Below are positions 12,501-22,172 of a stretch of 64,000 bases of DNA, in pieces. The number at the start of each line of letters is the position of its first letter. Within the stretch, counting starts at the first letter, position 1. The stretch covers positions 1,922,001-1,986,000 of the forward strand of contig NZ_CP062500.1 in the NCBI RefSeq assembly GCF_014879975.1, in the 5' to 3' direction. The DNA is from Vibrio bathopelagicus (GTDB taxonomy: Bacteria > Pseudomonadota > Gammaproteobacteria > Enterobacterales > Vibrionaceae). The position numbers and the translations under genes were made by a program. The notes beneath the pieces were generated by a model. That model saw only the letters and a list, made by a program, of their open reading frames with translations. It searched no databases and was not told where the DNA came from.

Positions 12501-14646
12501 GTTCTGGTTTCGTCGCTTCAACCCAATCGAGTAGCGGACCAACATAGCTAGGAGGGAAACACGCAATAGTGACTTTTTCTTGCTGTAATACATCGCAGGT
12601 TTGTTCCGCAGTCCATAGCTCTTGGTCCCGAATCACGAGTCGCGAACCAAACGCTAATGGCACAGTCCAACGCTCAACGGCACCATCAAAGCTGATGGAG
12701 GCGAAATGTAGTTCTACGTCCTCTTCGCTCATGCCGTAACGCTGGCCGATGGTCTGAACATGCATGCTTAAACCTTCATGCGATATAGTGACGCCTTTTG
12801 GTTTTCCCGTTGAACCAGAGGTATAGATGATATAGGCCAGTTCCTCAGCCAACGAACGCTTAAAAGAATTATCTGACGATAAGCCTGCAAGCTCAGCATT
12901 TTCAATACAGAATTGAGTGACGCCGTCACTACCATCCAATACATCTTTGCATCTATCATTAGATTTAGGGTGTGTAAGGAGCAACTCTGCGCCACTGTCT
13001 TCCAACATGTAGCTTAAGCGTTCTGTTGGGTAGTCAGGATCTAAAGGTAGGAATGGCGCGCCAGATTTCAGAACAGCGATCATAGAGACGATCATATCAA
13101 CGCCACGCTCCATCATTACACCGATTGGCGATTTTGATGTTGCACCTTGAGATAAAATCGAATTCGCCAATTGATTCGAACGAGTCTCCAGCTCTAGGTA
13201 ACTCATCGACTCGTTTTGGTGTTTCAACGCAATACTGTTCGGGCACTTAACTGCTTGCTCAGTCACCAAGTCAGTGAATGGACGATATTGCCATGAATAG
13301 TCACCTGAACCATGTTGGTCAATCAACCTCATGTCCTTGCTCGAAATAGCATTAACGGACGCCACAGCAGCGTTTGGCGAGTGAATGATACTCGCCAAAT
13401 TAACCTTAAAGCTTTCGATGAATTTGGTTATAAACGGACGTGTGAACTTTTCTTTTGCATAGACAAAGCGCAGCGGCGCGTTGCCTTTATTGATGACATC
13501 CAACACTAACTCAAACGGTGTCTCTAATACTGGAAACTCTTCAAATTCCGCAGAGACTCCATTTGTATTAATCGATAATTTATCACCGTGATTTCTGAAG
13601 TTTAAAGCGGTTGTAGGTAGCGGTAAATCACCCACTAATGTCTCTAACGGCGTGCTTTCAAATGCCAAAGACGCTTTCATCGACGCATGGGTCTTGTCAA
13701 CGAGCTGAGACAGAGTCATCTCTGCATCAATACGATAACCCATCACGGCACTGTTAACATAGAAGCCGACCGTTCTGCGATTCTTAGCATTACGGTTTAA
13801 CGCAGGAACACAAATCGAAGGATGAACATTGGAAGAGTACTGGCGCAGTGTAAGCATCATGGCAGACGCTAACACCTCAAACTTGGTCACGCCTAACTCA
13901 CTCCCTAACTGCTTGATCGAATCATGGATATCACTCGATAAGTGAACGAGCTCATGTCTCGCACCGTAGGCATCTTGAGATTGGTCATTGAGGTTCGATA
14001 ATGACAACGATTCTTCACCAATAAACTGATTCTGTATCCACGAAGATTTTTGCTGCTCATAAAACTCTGACTTTTCTGCACTGGCCTGCTCTGCCGCATA
14101 ATTGAGGTAACTTTGAACCTCTTTCATCTGGTAGGTTTTACCTGCTACAGAGTTCAGTAACATCTTAATCGTGATCTGAAATGACCAAGCATCAGTGACG
14201 ATATGGTGAGTAGCAAGCAACACCGCAAAGCGATGTTCAGTGACTTGATAAATGCAGCATCGTGCGAGGTTGCCTTCCACTAGATTGAACGGCTGTTGCC
14301 AACGTTGGCGAGCATCTTGATTGATAAACTCAACCGTATTTGAGTCACCTTGCATGTCGATATAATCATATTCAACAGGTCTAAAAGGCATCACTCGTTG
14401 AGCCGCTTTTCCCTCAACTTCAGAAAACTGACTGCGTAACGAAGGAAATACCGACACCATTTCATTTAGTGAGTGTTGAAGTTTTTCAACGGTAACATCT
14501 TCGCCTTCAAACCAAAGTAAGCCACCTAGGTTATACGCCAGGCTCATCGGTTGTAATTGCTGAAATAACCACAAGCGCTGTTGAGAGTATGAGAGCGGAT
14601 TCCAAGGGGTTACGGAATCCAAAATTTGTTCATCATCCACTGACAT
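3595..14646 (-). CDS. Three-module lipopeptide-siderophore NRPS (Cstarter-A-T-E / C-A-T / C-A-T)
   Basis: 3683 residues. Module 1: C domain with HHIVTDAWS near residue 144 and no carrier before it, as in acylating starter C domains; A1; T1 (GGDS, Ser about 1018); E domain with HHLVVDALSW near 1197 and the E-type RTVGWYTSLYP and DVLFNYLG motifs. Module 2: C with HHILMDGWS near 1661; A2; T2 (GGQS, Ser about 2532). Module 3: C with HHIISDGIS near 2747; A3; T3 (GGHS, Ser about 3619). Pocket codes: A1 D-G-E-C-I-L-G-I-T, A2 D-G-E-C-W-L-G-V-T, A3 D-V-W-H-I-S-L-I-D, the last being the established serine code. The chain is thus predicted as acyl-D-X-X-Ser, passed on to the next NRPS, matching the amphibactin order if X is acylated hydroxyornithine. 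Identity of X is inferred. Same operon as the MbtH-like protein and exporter. Confidence 0.95.
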   Translation of the reverse strand: MSVDDEQILDSVTPWNPLSYSQQRLWLFQQLQPMSLAYNLGGLLWFEGEDVTVEKLQHSLNEMVSVFPSLRSQFSEVEGKAAQRVMPFRPVEYDYIDMQGDSNTVEFINQDARQRWQQPFNLVEGNLARCCIYQVTEHRFAVLLATHHIVTDAWSFQITIKMLLNSVAGKTYQMKEVQSYLNYAAEQASAEKSEFYEQQKSSWIQNQFIGEESLSLSNLNDQSQDAYGARHELVHLSSDIHDSIKQLGSELGVTKFEVLASAMMLTLRQYSSNVHPSICVPALNRNAKNRRTVGFYVNSAVMGYRIDAEMTLSQLVDKTHASMKASLAFESTPLETLVGDLPLPTTALNFRNHGDKLSINTNGVSAEFEEFPVLETPFELVLDVINKGNAPLRFVYAKEKFTRPFITKFIESFKVNLASIIHSPNAAVASVNAISSKDMRLIDQHGSGDYSWQYRPFTDLVTEQAVKCPNSIALKHQNESMSYLELETRSNQLANSILSQGATSKSPIGVMMERGVDMIVSMIAVLKSGAPFLPLDPDYPTERLSYMLEDSGAELLLTHPKSNDRCKDVLDGSDGVTQFCIENAELAGLSSDNSFKRSLAEELAYIIYTSGSTGKPKGVTISHEGLSMHVQTIGQRYGMSEEDVELHFASISFDGAVERWTVPLAFGSRLVIRDQELWTAEQTCDVLQQEKVTIACFPPSYVGPLLDWVEATKPELALRSITLGGEAFTRETFERIQEVLAPPRIINGYGPTETVITPMIWEAYANDTMDSAYAPIGTPVGDRKLYVLDAELSQVPFGCSGELYIGSEAGLAEGYLKQPNLTAERFLPDPYSNNGERMYRTGDLVQWREDGIMEYLGRVDQQVKIRGFRVELGEIESQLQALSGAEFCAVVDHESPTGKKLVGYVQLSKAEQNKHQPNNTLLQDAGGNDEAQWLEQLGRTLPDYMVPACIIVQDKLPLTPAGKVDRKQLLAPDWTEVESDQGLLVNNQQVMLAEIWRELLKVKSVGANSQFFALGGDSIMALQLVGKLRQQGFMLSPKQVFDFPKLQDMAENLEEAQLVIAEQGKLRGEVALLPMQQRYIKHFELSRCNQYIQFKWDYPVDVERLTYAINRLVEHHDALRLKFNHSLSADSSFEMTANYRDDAEFAIHVFDEVIDVEQVQANIDLINGVIGAVGIRSLNKPDAREEFDQRSEVLIAVHHLVVDALSWPLIIEDLAKLYGTDLMPSSKETSGTRSLSQHSLAHKTHHQGNWVNALNVMSISDDQQAYWGEQQKDLLYPQSRGKPISTHWHTPLSKIEALTKAGFGFARLTQEQIVFLVSALTVSTLNQGKALTIHRESHGRFTDDTGLDLSRTVGWYTSLYPQAIPAFDSFEEWVKSLKDSFDADNLGGVTFHAGVIQNLWPHVGDMDVLFNYLGNTAQQLNDAIEVTNVGLWRDDSNSADAAIVINASVNNEQLLWDVELDSYCFNESEVEVLHAAFNSSIARLHDLFIEADSVLTKADAPLVHLSQRQLNQLCNGVSSAGSLPNTILPLSTLQQGLYFHAKLSDSDSTYVNQITLPFNNVDLPKMIEAWQGVMQRHQMLRSTLFSFDGNAYLAEWPELRLDYQVLDVRKRSQFELGEYKKQAVERGFELEQVVDRSKVKPLWRVDFIQTHDHQVQCIFTIHHILMDGWSTGVLLSDLFALYQGRSIAPVKGEFSDYLAWIQNQDNQQSNDYWQRYLQDMESPTRLAESFGQSSSEMPDSKVSSFHRYNDDYSQEIISEWLPKLNQVGVTLNTLTQAAWLLTLHRFTGQQTPVFGNTVAGRPTELAHSDSMVGLFINTLPIAHRVDLSKPVSEWLLDIQASSSDQREFSYSSLSDIQAQTGWSGENLFDTLVVFENYPLDESLLNRNGSDEFSIGEPDSYEFTHYPLTLAILPSESLRIVFAYDESKFTPQQIETLRSTNRHYLTQLVEHLAEDLGRLPDLAENQLNELGLFERQPEPWMFEPFTDLVAKQALLRPNSEALVSNVAAESGQKRKALTYQQVVEQSDAVASRLIAEGIERDDIVGVLFERGCNMLVAMMGVMKAGAAFLPLDPAYPQERLNFMVQDSGARVLVHDDLSEQLAIDIANQAKTIGYDSLDLATRLVDKPAILPDQLAYMIYTSGSTGKPKGVCVSQQGLSMHVQTIGQRYGMTTNDVELHFASISFDGAIERWAVPLAFGSRLIIRDQSLWSAQQTCDVLEREQVTIACFPPSYVLPLLEWIEGSTPAFSVRSWTLGGEAFTRDTYFKLQQVLKPKRIINGYGPTETIVTPMIWEAYPDTELESAYAPIGKAVGNRTLYVLDTALNRVPAGVAGELYIGEEVGLARGYFERPDLTSERFIPDPFANNGERMYRTGDVVKWRSDGVMEYLGRSDEQVKIRGFRVELGEIESRLQKITGSEQCAVIACDSPSGKQLVAYIQSDNVLSTGDALKDLSQDLPDYMVPSQVVKMDKIPLTPASKVDKKRLPLPNWQEASSSEYIAPNGAMELALANQWQALFDKKEISREDDFFALGGQSLLATQLVGRLNQQDNIRLSLQAVFDTPVLKELAAQCTFTDVKNDTEVAFLERVSRLPNMPASAVQKRLWFVQQLLPTSAAYHMPLGLKFTGDVNIAVLESAINVLVARHEILRTNFTQVEGELMQSIYAEREICVGIHQNSESDEQRLSVYKELISKPFDFSEGPLIRFDWIAGASEQLVTVNHEVSTEHVANVEHAANVVHVAKGKQAELIIVVHHIISDGISMQLLLKELAICYQSIISGYTEEGAASTFEPETTNDVQYVDYAHWQKQWLESEEASDQKAWWLDALKFDIDPLVLHSEVPREQTETQGNRLHFELSSEQVSNITQLAARHNTTSFNVMLTMWHLLMHKYSGQEQVRVGVPVAGRTQPKTQAMQGCFINSLVIPAQFNGEQSFAELLHQVKSFTEQALDRQDFPFEMLVESLGITGNLQYHPVFQTSFNFQRFDEAELFDWQGLDVEPFDPGVVNAQLEIGMDIQQMSESKWLGFVSYVSPVFTQDFAQSLLNHWLLLLDKVASNNDTLISQLHLIDETAEQQNQVFNDTSLDWGDFVTPSQQMQLQVKKTPNAIALSMQGQTLTYQEFDVRVNQLANWLRDKGVKSETRVGLGLERSFDLVIGLHAITRAGGAYVPLDPSYPTERLQYILQSANIDLLLTDSNSVHLWPESDACEYVDLTQLDVSKQSSLPPMVRWQPEQALYVIFTSGSTGLPKGVVNTQAALQNRLNWMQQEYALNESDCVLQKTPFSFDVSVWEFFWPLMTGARLAIAPPESHRQPNVLSEVIQQEQVTTLHFVPSMLNAFAVETNISDCVSLKRIICSGEALPADLVEQVLSHAPVELHNLYGPTEAAIDVTYWPCELPVAKRIPIGYAISNTQLHVLDNNWNPVPIGVPGELYLAGIGLAREYLARPDLTADRFVPNPFGEPGSRMYRTGDQVVQLADGRLEYLGRLDNQVKIRGLRIELEEIENVINQLEWVEESAVIAFKHQTGDQLVGYVVDASWSEDKQTLVKQHLSEHLPDYMVPSILIGLSEMPLSPNGKRDRKALPAPEWQSIEYRAPETELERWFATNWAEVLEMPQVGLDDNFFALGGHSLLATRVVAKAHQELGLEVALKDFFEANSLQALTDSLQAQYQTQNEHEQDEFDAMAALMDELELL
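6436..6507 (-). repeat. 4 x 18-bp imperfect repeat inside NRPS C3 domain
   Basis: Four consecutive 18-bp units encode hexapeptides of the form x-x-His-x-x-x: VNHEVS, TEHVAN, VEHAAN, VVHVAK. They sit about 15 residues before the HHIISDG active-site motif of the third condensation domain, where other C domains in this protein have only a short turn. The reading frame is preserved. Confidence 0.8.
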
Positions 14647-14738
14647 TTTATTACCTAAACATGAAATTTGGTTGCAGAGACCCGCTCTTCGCCCACGACA
14701 GGCGAAAAGTACAGGTATTGGCTAAAAGTTAAATGGGT

Positions 14739-14951
14739 TTAGTGTTCTAGGGCGGCTATCGCGTCGCGTAAACTTTTCGGACGCATATCGGTCCAAACTT
14801 CACGGATATGCTCAAGACAATGCTCTTTGTTGCCTTTTACACCAACCTCAGTCCAACCATTTGGCACTAAGTGATACGTTGGCCATATGCTGTATTGTTC
14901 TTGTGCGTTTATCACAACGGTAAATTCTGTATTTGGGCTATCAATACTCAT
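14739..14951 (-). CDS. MbtH-like NRPS chaperone
   Basis: 70 residues, the usual MbtH-family length. It carries the family pattern: EQYSIWP, a Pro-x-Gly-Trp (VPNGW), a CLEHI segment and the C-terminal VWTDMRPKSLR. MbtH-like proteins bind adenylation domains and are needed for folding or activity of many NRPSs. The gene sits 92 bp upstream of the large NRPS and 59 bp downstream of the exporter on the same strand, so it is co-transcribed with them and very likely serves these four A domains. Nothing is missing from the motif. Cytoplasmic, no signal peptide. Confidence 0.95.
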   Translation of the reverse strand: MSIDSPNTEFTVVINAQEQYSIWPTYHLVPNGWTEVGVKGNKEHCLEHIREVWTDMRPKSLRDAIAALEH

Positions 14952-15010
14952 TCTTTCCTCAACTAACTTTGTTTTATTGTGTTTTTGAGCCTAACTTGGC
15001 TCTTAAAAAC

Positions 15011-16675
15011 TCAAGCCACAACACTCTCTAGTGCTTGGTGTGCTTGAGCTAAATTCCCTTTACTCAACTCAATAAGATTGCCGGTATCCATTTTGAAAAT
15101 ACGGTCAGCGGCATCAAAATAAGCGTCATCATGAGTAATCGCGATTACAGTCACGCCCCGTTGTTTAAGCAGTGGCAATAACTGACGGTAAAACAGTTTT
15201 CTGAAACGTGGGTCCTGATCAGCGGCCCATTCATCAAGCAGAATACAGCCGCGTTTTTCGAGTACTGACATCATCAGCGCCAGTCGTTTTCGTTGACCTT
15301 GTGAGTAGCGAACGTCACTTAACTTACCTTGCTGGTGATCAACCTTGTGTGCCATTTCAAGACGAACCATCCATTCGTCAATATCTTTGCTTTCGATGTC
15401 TTGACCTTCGCCATCGACGATTTGATGGAATAGGTGGAAATCACTGAATACTGCCGAAAACTGATGGCGATAGTCTTGCCAATGCGCTTGAGTCACCTCA
15501 TTGCCATCGACATAAACTTGGCCAGAATGCGGTCGGTAGAGTCCAGTCAGCAAACGCGCAAAGGTCGATTTACCACTGCCATTACCACCAATAATGAAGA
15601 TGTGTTCCCCACGTTCGATCTTGAAATTAATCGGACCGACGCCAAACGAGTCACCATCAGAATCTGAGCGATAGCGATAGCTAGCCCCCACGAGTTCTAG
15701 TGAATTGAATACTTTGGTTTTTGCCGATTTCGGATTCAGGCTTCGATCGGTACTCAACTCTAACGACGACAACTTCTTCATTGAAATGTTGGCAGTAATC
15801 AAGGTTGGAATTGAACCGACTGCAGACATCAGCGGGGTTCTCATAAACAACACGACCAATGCGAATGTAGAGGCGACTTCCAACGTTGCCCAGCCTAAGC
15901 CTGTCGCAAGGTAGAAGTTCAAACCAATCAGAGCCAATACCACGGTGTTCGCCATGTTGGCAGCAAAACCATTTAGGATATCGGCTTGTGTCACTTCATT
16001 CCTGTAACCTTCAGCATTGACTGAAAACGTCTCATCAAAGTAACGCTTGGCCCTAAATGGGTTTAAAGACAGTTCCTTACGGCCATCAATTAAGGATTGG
16101 TAATCGTGATACAACTTGTCGTCGTACTCACGAACCTGTTTAACGTGTTTAGTGATGCGCGTAACAAGCAGATAGCCAATGACACCGGTTAAAGAGAGCA
16201 TTAAAACGCTAACCCCAAACAGAGGCATAGATAGAAAGGCCAAGTAGACTAACGCCACAACCGTTAGTACCAAGCCGTAGATCAACTCAGGTAAATGTAC
16301 GAATGCAATAGTAATGTTGCGAATGTCAGTGTTGAGCGAGGCAAGCACCCCTGCACTTCCTACTTTCTCGACCTGTTCAATATCGGTGTTCAATAGTTGA
16401 GAAACCAATTCACAGCGTTTGTAATAAACGAACTTGTGGCCCAGTTTATGAAGTGCTACCTGAGCAACAGTTGCTGTCACCAACAAGCCAATCAGTAACA
16501 AGGTAAACTGAACCAAGGTATTGGAAAGTGGCCCATTGCTTTCAAGTAATTTGTGCTGAATAAACGCGATCACGCCCACGCTCAAGAACGCACTCGCAAT
16601 ACTCAACAAGATCACGAAGGAAAGTGATTTTTTCTGTTTTTCAGCCAGCAATAGGATCAAACCCATTTCATACAC
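15011..16675 (-). CDS. Cyclic-peptide/siderophore-type ABC exporter (PvdE/SyrD-like)
   Basis: 554 residues with the transmembrane part first (about six hydrophobic segments in residues 1-300) and the nucleotide-binding domain last. Walker A is GGNGSGKST near residue 368; the signature is YSQGQRKRLAL and Walker B ends LLDEWAADQDP, wording typical of the PvdE/SyrD branch of single-chain exporters that move peptide siderophores or lipopeptides across the inner membrane. It is the first gene of the exporter-MbtH-NRPS operon, with a Fur-box-like site just upstream, so iron-repressed export of the siderophore or its acylated precursor is the likely job. An alternative cargo cannot be excluded from sequence alone. 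Confidence 0.9.
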   Translation of the reverse strand: MYEMGLILLLAEKQKKSLSFVILLSIASAFLSVGVIAFIQHKLLESNGPLSNTLVQFTLLLIGLLVTATVAQVALHKLGHKFVYYKRCELVSQLLNTDIEQVEKVGSAGVLASLNTDIRNITIAFVHLPELIYGLVLTVVALVYLAFLSMPLFGVSVLMLSLTGVIGYLLVTRITKHVKQVREYDDKLYHDYQSLIDGRKELSLNPFRAKRYFDETFSVNAEGYRNEVTQADILNGFAANMANTVVLALIGLNFYLATGLGWATLEVASTFALVVLFMRTPLMSAVGSIPTLITANISMKKLSSLELSTDRSLNPKSAKTKVFNSLELVGASYRYRSDSDGDSFGVGPINFKIERGEHIFIIGGNGSGKSTFARLLTGLYRPHSGQVYVDGNEVTQAHWQDYRHQFSAVFSDFHLFHQIVDGEGQDIESKDIDEWMVRLEMAHKVDHQQGKLSDVRYSQGQRKRLALMMSVLEKRGCILLDEWAADQDPRFRKLFYRQLLPLLKQRGVTVIAITHDDAYFDAADRIFKMDTGNLIELSKGNLAQAHQALESVVA

Positions 16676-16696
16676 ACCATTTTAATTAATTATTAT

Positions 16697-16715
16697 TGTG
16701 ATTATTACTATCAAT
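16697..16715 (-). promoter_or_regulatory. Fur-box-like site upstream of exporter-NRPS operon
   Basis: On the minus strand the 19 bases read ATTGATAGTAATAATCACA, matching 13 of 18 fixed positions of the palindromic Fur consensus AATGATAAT-N-ATTATCATT. It ends about 22 bp before the exporter start, where a promoter-overlapping repressor site would be expected. Confidence 0.55.
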
Positions 16716-16855
16716 AAAAAGAAAGATAATCCCATATAAACCGAACTCGATAATCTTGTTGTTTAGTGCTGGATCTAGAAGCTCAACCAGTTTTTTCAAC
16801 AGACACCTGTTAACAAGCGTTCAGTAGTCGCTTTAAGTAACGACAAGTGACTAAG

Positions 16856-19763
<2,908 letters not shown>

Positions 19764-19767
<4 letters not shown>

Positions 19768-20567
19768 GCTGACTCCAAATCACCAGGCATCGCGACTGGG
19801 TAACCTGCAGAGTGTTGAGTAATGTGCATAGGCACACCATAGATATCTTTCAATATCGACTCTTTGAATACCTCATCAACCTCGCCTTCGACTAATAGCT
19901 CACCGCTATGAAGGGCAATAATGTGGTCACAAAAACGCGCAGCCATGTTGATGTCGTGAATAACAATGATCACCCCAATTTCCAATGTTTCACTCAATCG
20001 CTTAATCAATGTCAGCATTTCAATCTGATGGCCTATATCGAGCGCGGCTAAAGGCTCATCCAGCAAAAGGTATTTCGTGCGTTGAGCCAACAGCATCGCA
20101 AGCCACACACGTTGGCGTTCACCACCCGATAAAGTATCAACCAAACGATCAGCGTATTGCGCTGTGTCGGTAAGTTGCATCGCCTCTTCAACATACTGCT
20201 TATCTTTACTTGAAAGTCGACCCAATAAGCCATGCCAAGGGTAGCGACCAAAGCTCACGAGGTCTTTTCCGGATAAACTGTCGGTTGCAGGTAAATGTTG
20301 AGGCAAGTAAGCAATTTGCTGTGCGAAGTCCTTATCAGACCATTTAGCGACCGCTTTATCTTTCAGGAAAATATCGCCTGAAGTCACGCGCTGCTGCTTC
20401 GCTAACAACTTTAATAAGGTCGATTTCCCCGAGCCGTTATGCCCAACCAAAGCGTAGATTTTTCCTTGCTCAAACGACACATTGAGTGTCTTGAGCAATT
20501 GTTTATCCCCTACGCTAAAACCGAGTCCCTTTGCTTCGAGCATACCTTCAACCTTAAAACACATCAT
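19764..20567 (-). CDS. fhuC: FhuC-like siderophore ABC transporter ATPase
   Basis: Up to 267 residues, as in E. coli FhuC (265). Walker A is GHNGSGKSTLLKLL, the signature is LSGGERQRVWLAM, Walker B is YLLLDEPLAALD, and the switch His is in VIHDINMAARFCD. It energises FhuB. Two starts are possible: the ATG at 20567 has no clear ribosome site, while ATG at 20543 has AAGG at good distance, so the true protein may be eight residues shorter. Upstream lies a Fur-box-like palindrome shared with the divergent phosphopantetheinyl transferase. Confidence 0.92.
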
Positions 20568-20645
20568 TCACTAAAAAATTAATGAAATACGAACATATTC
20601 ATAAAATCATTAACAGACACACTTTTATACACTTGCAAAAAATCA

Positions 20646-20664
20646 AATGCAAACGATTTTCATT
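20646..20664. promoter_or_regulatory. Fur-box-like palindrome between fhuC and the PPTase gene
   Basis: AATGCAAACGATTTTCATT matches 14 of 18 fixed positions of AATGATAAT-N-ATTATCATT. It lies 79 bp before the fhuC start on one side and about 60-120 bp before the PPTase on the other, so one site could repress both divergent units. Confidence 0.6.
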
Positions 20665-20725
20665 TAGATTAAACTATCTGCCATACGACCTTTTCCCTAT
20701 TTTTTAGAGGTTTAGAGTCCTTACT

Positions 20726-20782
20726 ATGAATAATGGATGCCTATTATTTATTATTCACCTTGTTGCAAAATGGTTAACCTAA
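20726..20782 (+). CDS. Possible 18-residue leader ORF coupled to the PPTase
   Basis: ATG at 20726, with AGAG about eight bases upstream, opens an 18-codon frame (MNNGCLLFIIHLVAKWLT) whose TAA overlaps the ATG at 20782 of the PPTase frame (TAATGATG). The PPTase has no convincing ribosome site of its own at that ATG, so the short frame may act by translational coupling. It could equally be chance. Confidence 0.3.
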   Translation: MNNGCLLFIIHLVAKWLT

Positions 20783-21555
20783 TGATGAACAACACCTTTC
20801 GTGCATTACCAACAGATCACCCATTTATGATTGACGAGTACAGCTTTCAAAAAGAATTGAGCTGCAAAGCTAAGGGGATTGAAATCCATGTCGCGCAGTT
20901 TGATCAACAGAGCTTTGACGACAATCTGTTTGATATAATAAACGTGTATTGCCCTATCGCGATCACTCAATCGGTCGACAAAAGAAAGGCGGAGTATTTT
21001 GCGGGGCGTTATTTAGTCGCGAGGGAATTACAAAATTGGGGCTTTTCACATCAGCCCCTTGAACAGAATGTCGACCGAAGTCCACGGCTACCAAGTGATG
21101 TCATTGGTTCTATTTCCCATAGTAACGATTTAGCCACTGTTGCCGTTTTACGTTCTTCTAATGTGAACAGAGAGAATATTGGGATTGATATCCAACACCT
21201 AATCTCCAGTGAAATTTGTGATGATATCGAGAACATGGTCGCAACCGTCCAAGAGGTCGATTTGGTGGTGAGGTATGGATTAACTCGAACAGAAGCTGTG
21301 ACATTGTTGTTTTCAGCTAAGGAGGCTATTTACAAAGCATTGGCTCGCTTTGTTAGAAGAGGACTAGATTTTAACTCGGCAACATTGATCGAGATTGACA
21401 AAGGCACAGTTCAGTTCGCACTGTCCAAAGATATCACTTCGCAAATTTCGGATTCAGAGAGTCATGATGATTCGAGAAGCGTAATTTGCCAATACGACTA
21501 CTTAGCACAACAGAACGCGTATCTGACGGTGTGTTACTACTCGGCAGATACATAG
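20782..21555 (+). CDS. 4'-phosphopantetheinyl transferase (EntD/Sfp type)
   Basis: About 257 residues from the ATG chosen here; in-frame ATGs at 20737, 20770 and 20785 are alternatives, and the frame carries no strong ribosome site. The EntD-type motifs are present in order: GSISHS near residue 107, GIDIQH near 133 and FSAKEAIYKA near 176. The family transfers the phosphopantetheine arm from CoA to carrier-domain serines, so it should activate the T domains of the adjacent NRPSs. An oddity is Gln where GIDIE-type enzymes have the metal-binding Glu. Divergent from fhuC across a Fur-box-like site, so iron repression is likely. Confidence 0.88.
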   Translation: MMNNTFRALPTDHPFMIDEYSFQKELSCKAKGIEIHVAQFDQQSFDDNLFDIINVYCPIAITQSVDKRKAEYFAGRYLVARELQNWGFSHQPLEQNVDRSPRLPSDVIGSISHSNDLATVAVLRSSNVNRENIGIDIQHLISSEICDDIENMVATVQEVDLVVRYGLTRTEAVTLLFSAKEAIYKALARFVRRGLDFNSATLIEIDKGTVQFALSKDITSQISDSESHDDSRSVICQYDYLAQQNAYLTVCYYSADT

Positions 21556-21573
21556 CGACGATTTTGTTTGAAT

Positions 21574-22053
21574 CTAAAACGAAATGCTCATCACGTAATG
21601 TTCTGGGTCGGTTTTAATTTCGACAATTGACCAACCGAGAGAAAGATACAAAGGCGCAATATTGGTGTAGGCGTACAAGTTAGGCGTTGAATATTTCGAG
21701 GATTGAGATTGAGGTTGAGATCGATAGTAATCTGGCATTTGCGCGACTGCACGCTTGATCAATTCACTCGCAATACCTTGACCACGCCACTGGGAATCCA
21801 CATAAACAGCATTGACCCAAACCACATCTCTTACTTGATGAGGTTCTTGAAAATGGGAATACGCTAACCCACCGATGACCACATTATCTCGCAGCACAAC
21901 AATTACAGGTGGTAACCGGGAGTTATCTAGATTGGCTTCGTCAGGATATGAAGCCTCAAATTCGAAATCCGACCATTCGCTTTGGAAAAGTCGTTCGAGT
22001 TGCTGCCAGTATGGTGAGTGTTGTTCACATTGTCTGAATACGACTCTCTGCAT
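21574..22053 (-). CDS. GNAT family N-acetyltransferase
   Basis: 159 residues with the GNAT acetyl-CoA-binding pattern: strand WVNAVYVDSQWRGQGIASELI, containing the R/Q-x-x-G-x-G/A loop (RGQGIA), and a C-terminal strand after ALYLSLGW. Cytoplasmic, no signal. It converges on the PPTase gene with an 18-bp gap and is not part of that transcript. It is shorter than hydroxyornithine acetyltransferases of siderophore pathways, so I do not assign it to the siderophore. The substrate is unknown. A 9-bp tandem repeat lies about 35 bp upstream of its start. Confidence 0.85.
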   Translation of the reverse strand: MQRVVFRQCEQHSPYWQQLERLFQSEWSDFEFEASYPDEANLDNSRLPPVIVVLRDNVVIGGLAYSHFQEPHQVRDVVWVNAVYVDSQWRGQGIASELIKRAVAQMPDYYRSQPQSQSSKYSTPNLYAYTNIAPLYLSLGWSIVEIKTDPEHYVMSISF

Positions 22054-22087
22054 TTAAAATTCCTTTTCAAATACTCGTGCTGTGTTG

Positions 22088-22112
22088 GGATATGTTGGAT
22101 ATGTTGGATATA
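22088..22112. repeat. 9-bp tandem repeat (GGATATGTT, 2.7 copies)
   Basis: GGATATGTT occurs at 22088-22096 and 22097-22105, followed by GGATATAG-like sequence. It lies in the probable promoter or leader of the GNAT gene, 35 bp before its start. Confidence 0.7.
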
Positions 22113-22172
22113 GATTATAACGTCTATTAAGTTCAGGAATCTCGATTTTGCTTTCTTGTGATAAGGAGGTGG

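Noticed and set aside
21574-22053. Hydroxyornithine acetyltransferase of the siderophore pathway
   Set aside because: It is shorter than IucB-type enzymes, lies on the opposite strand to the PPTase and carries only generic GNAT motifs.
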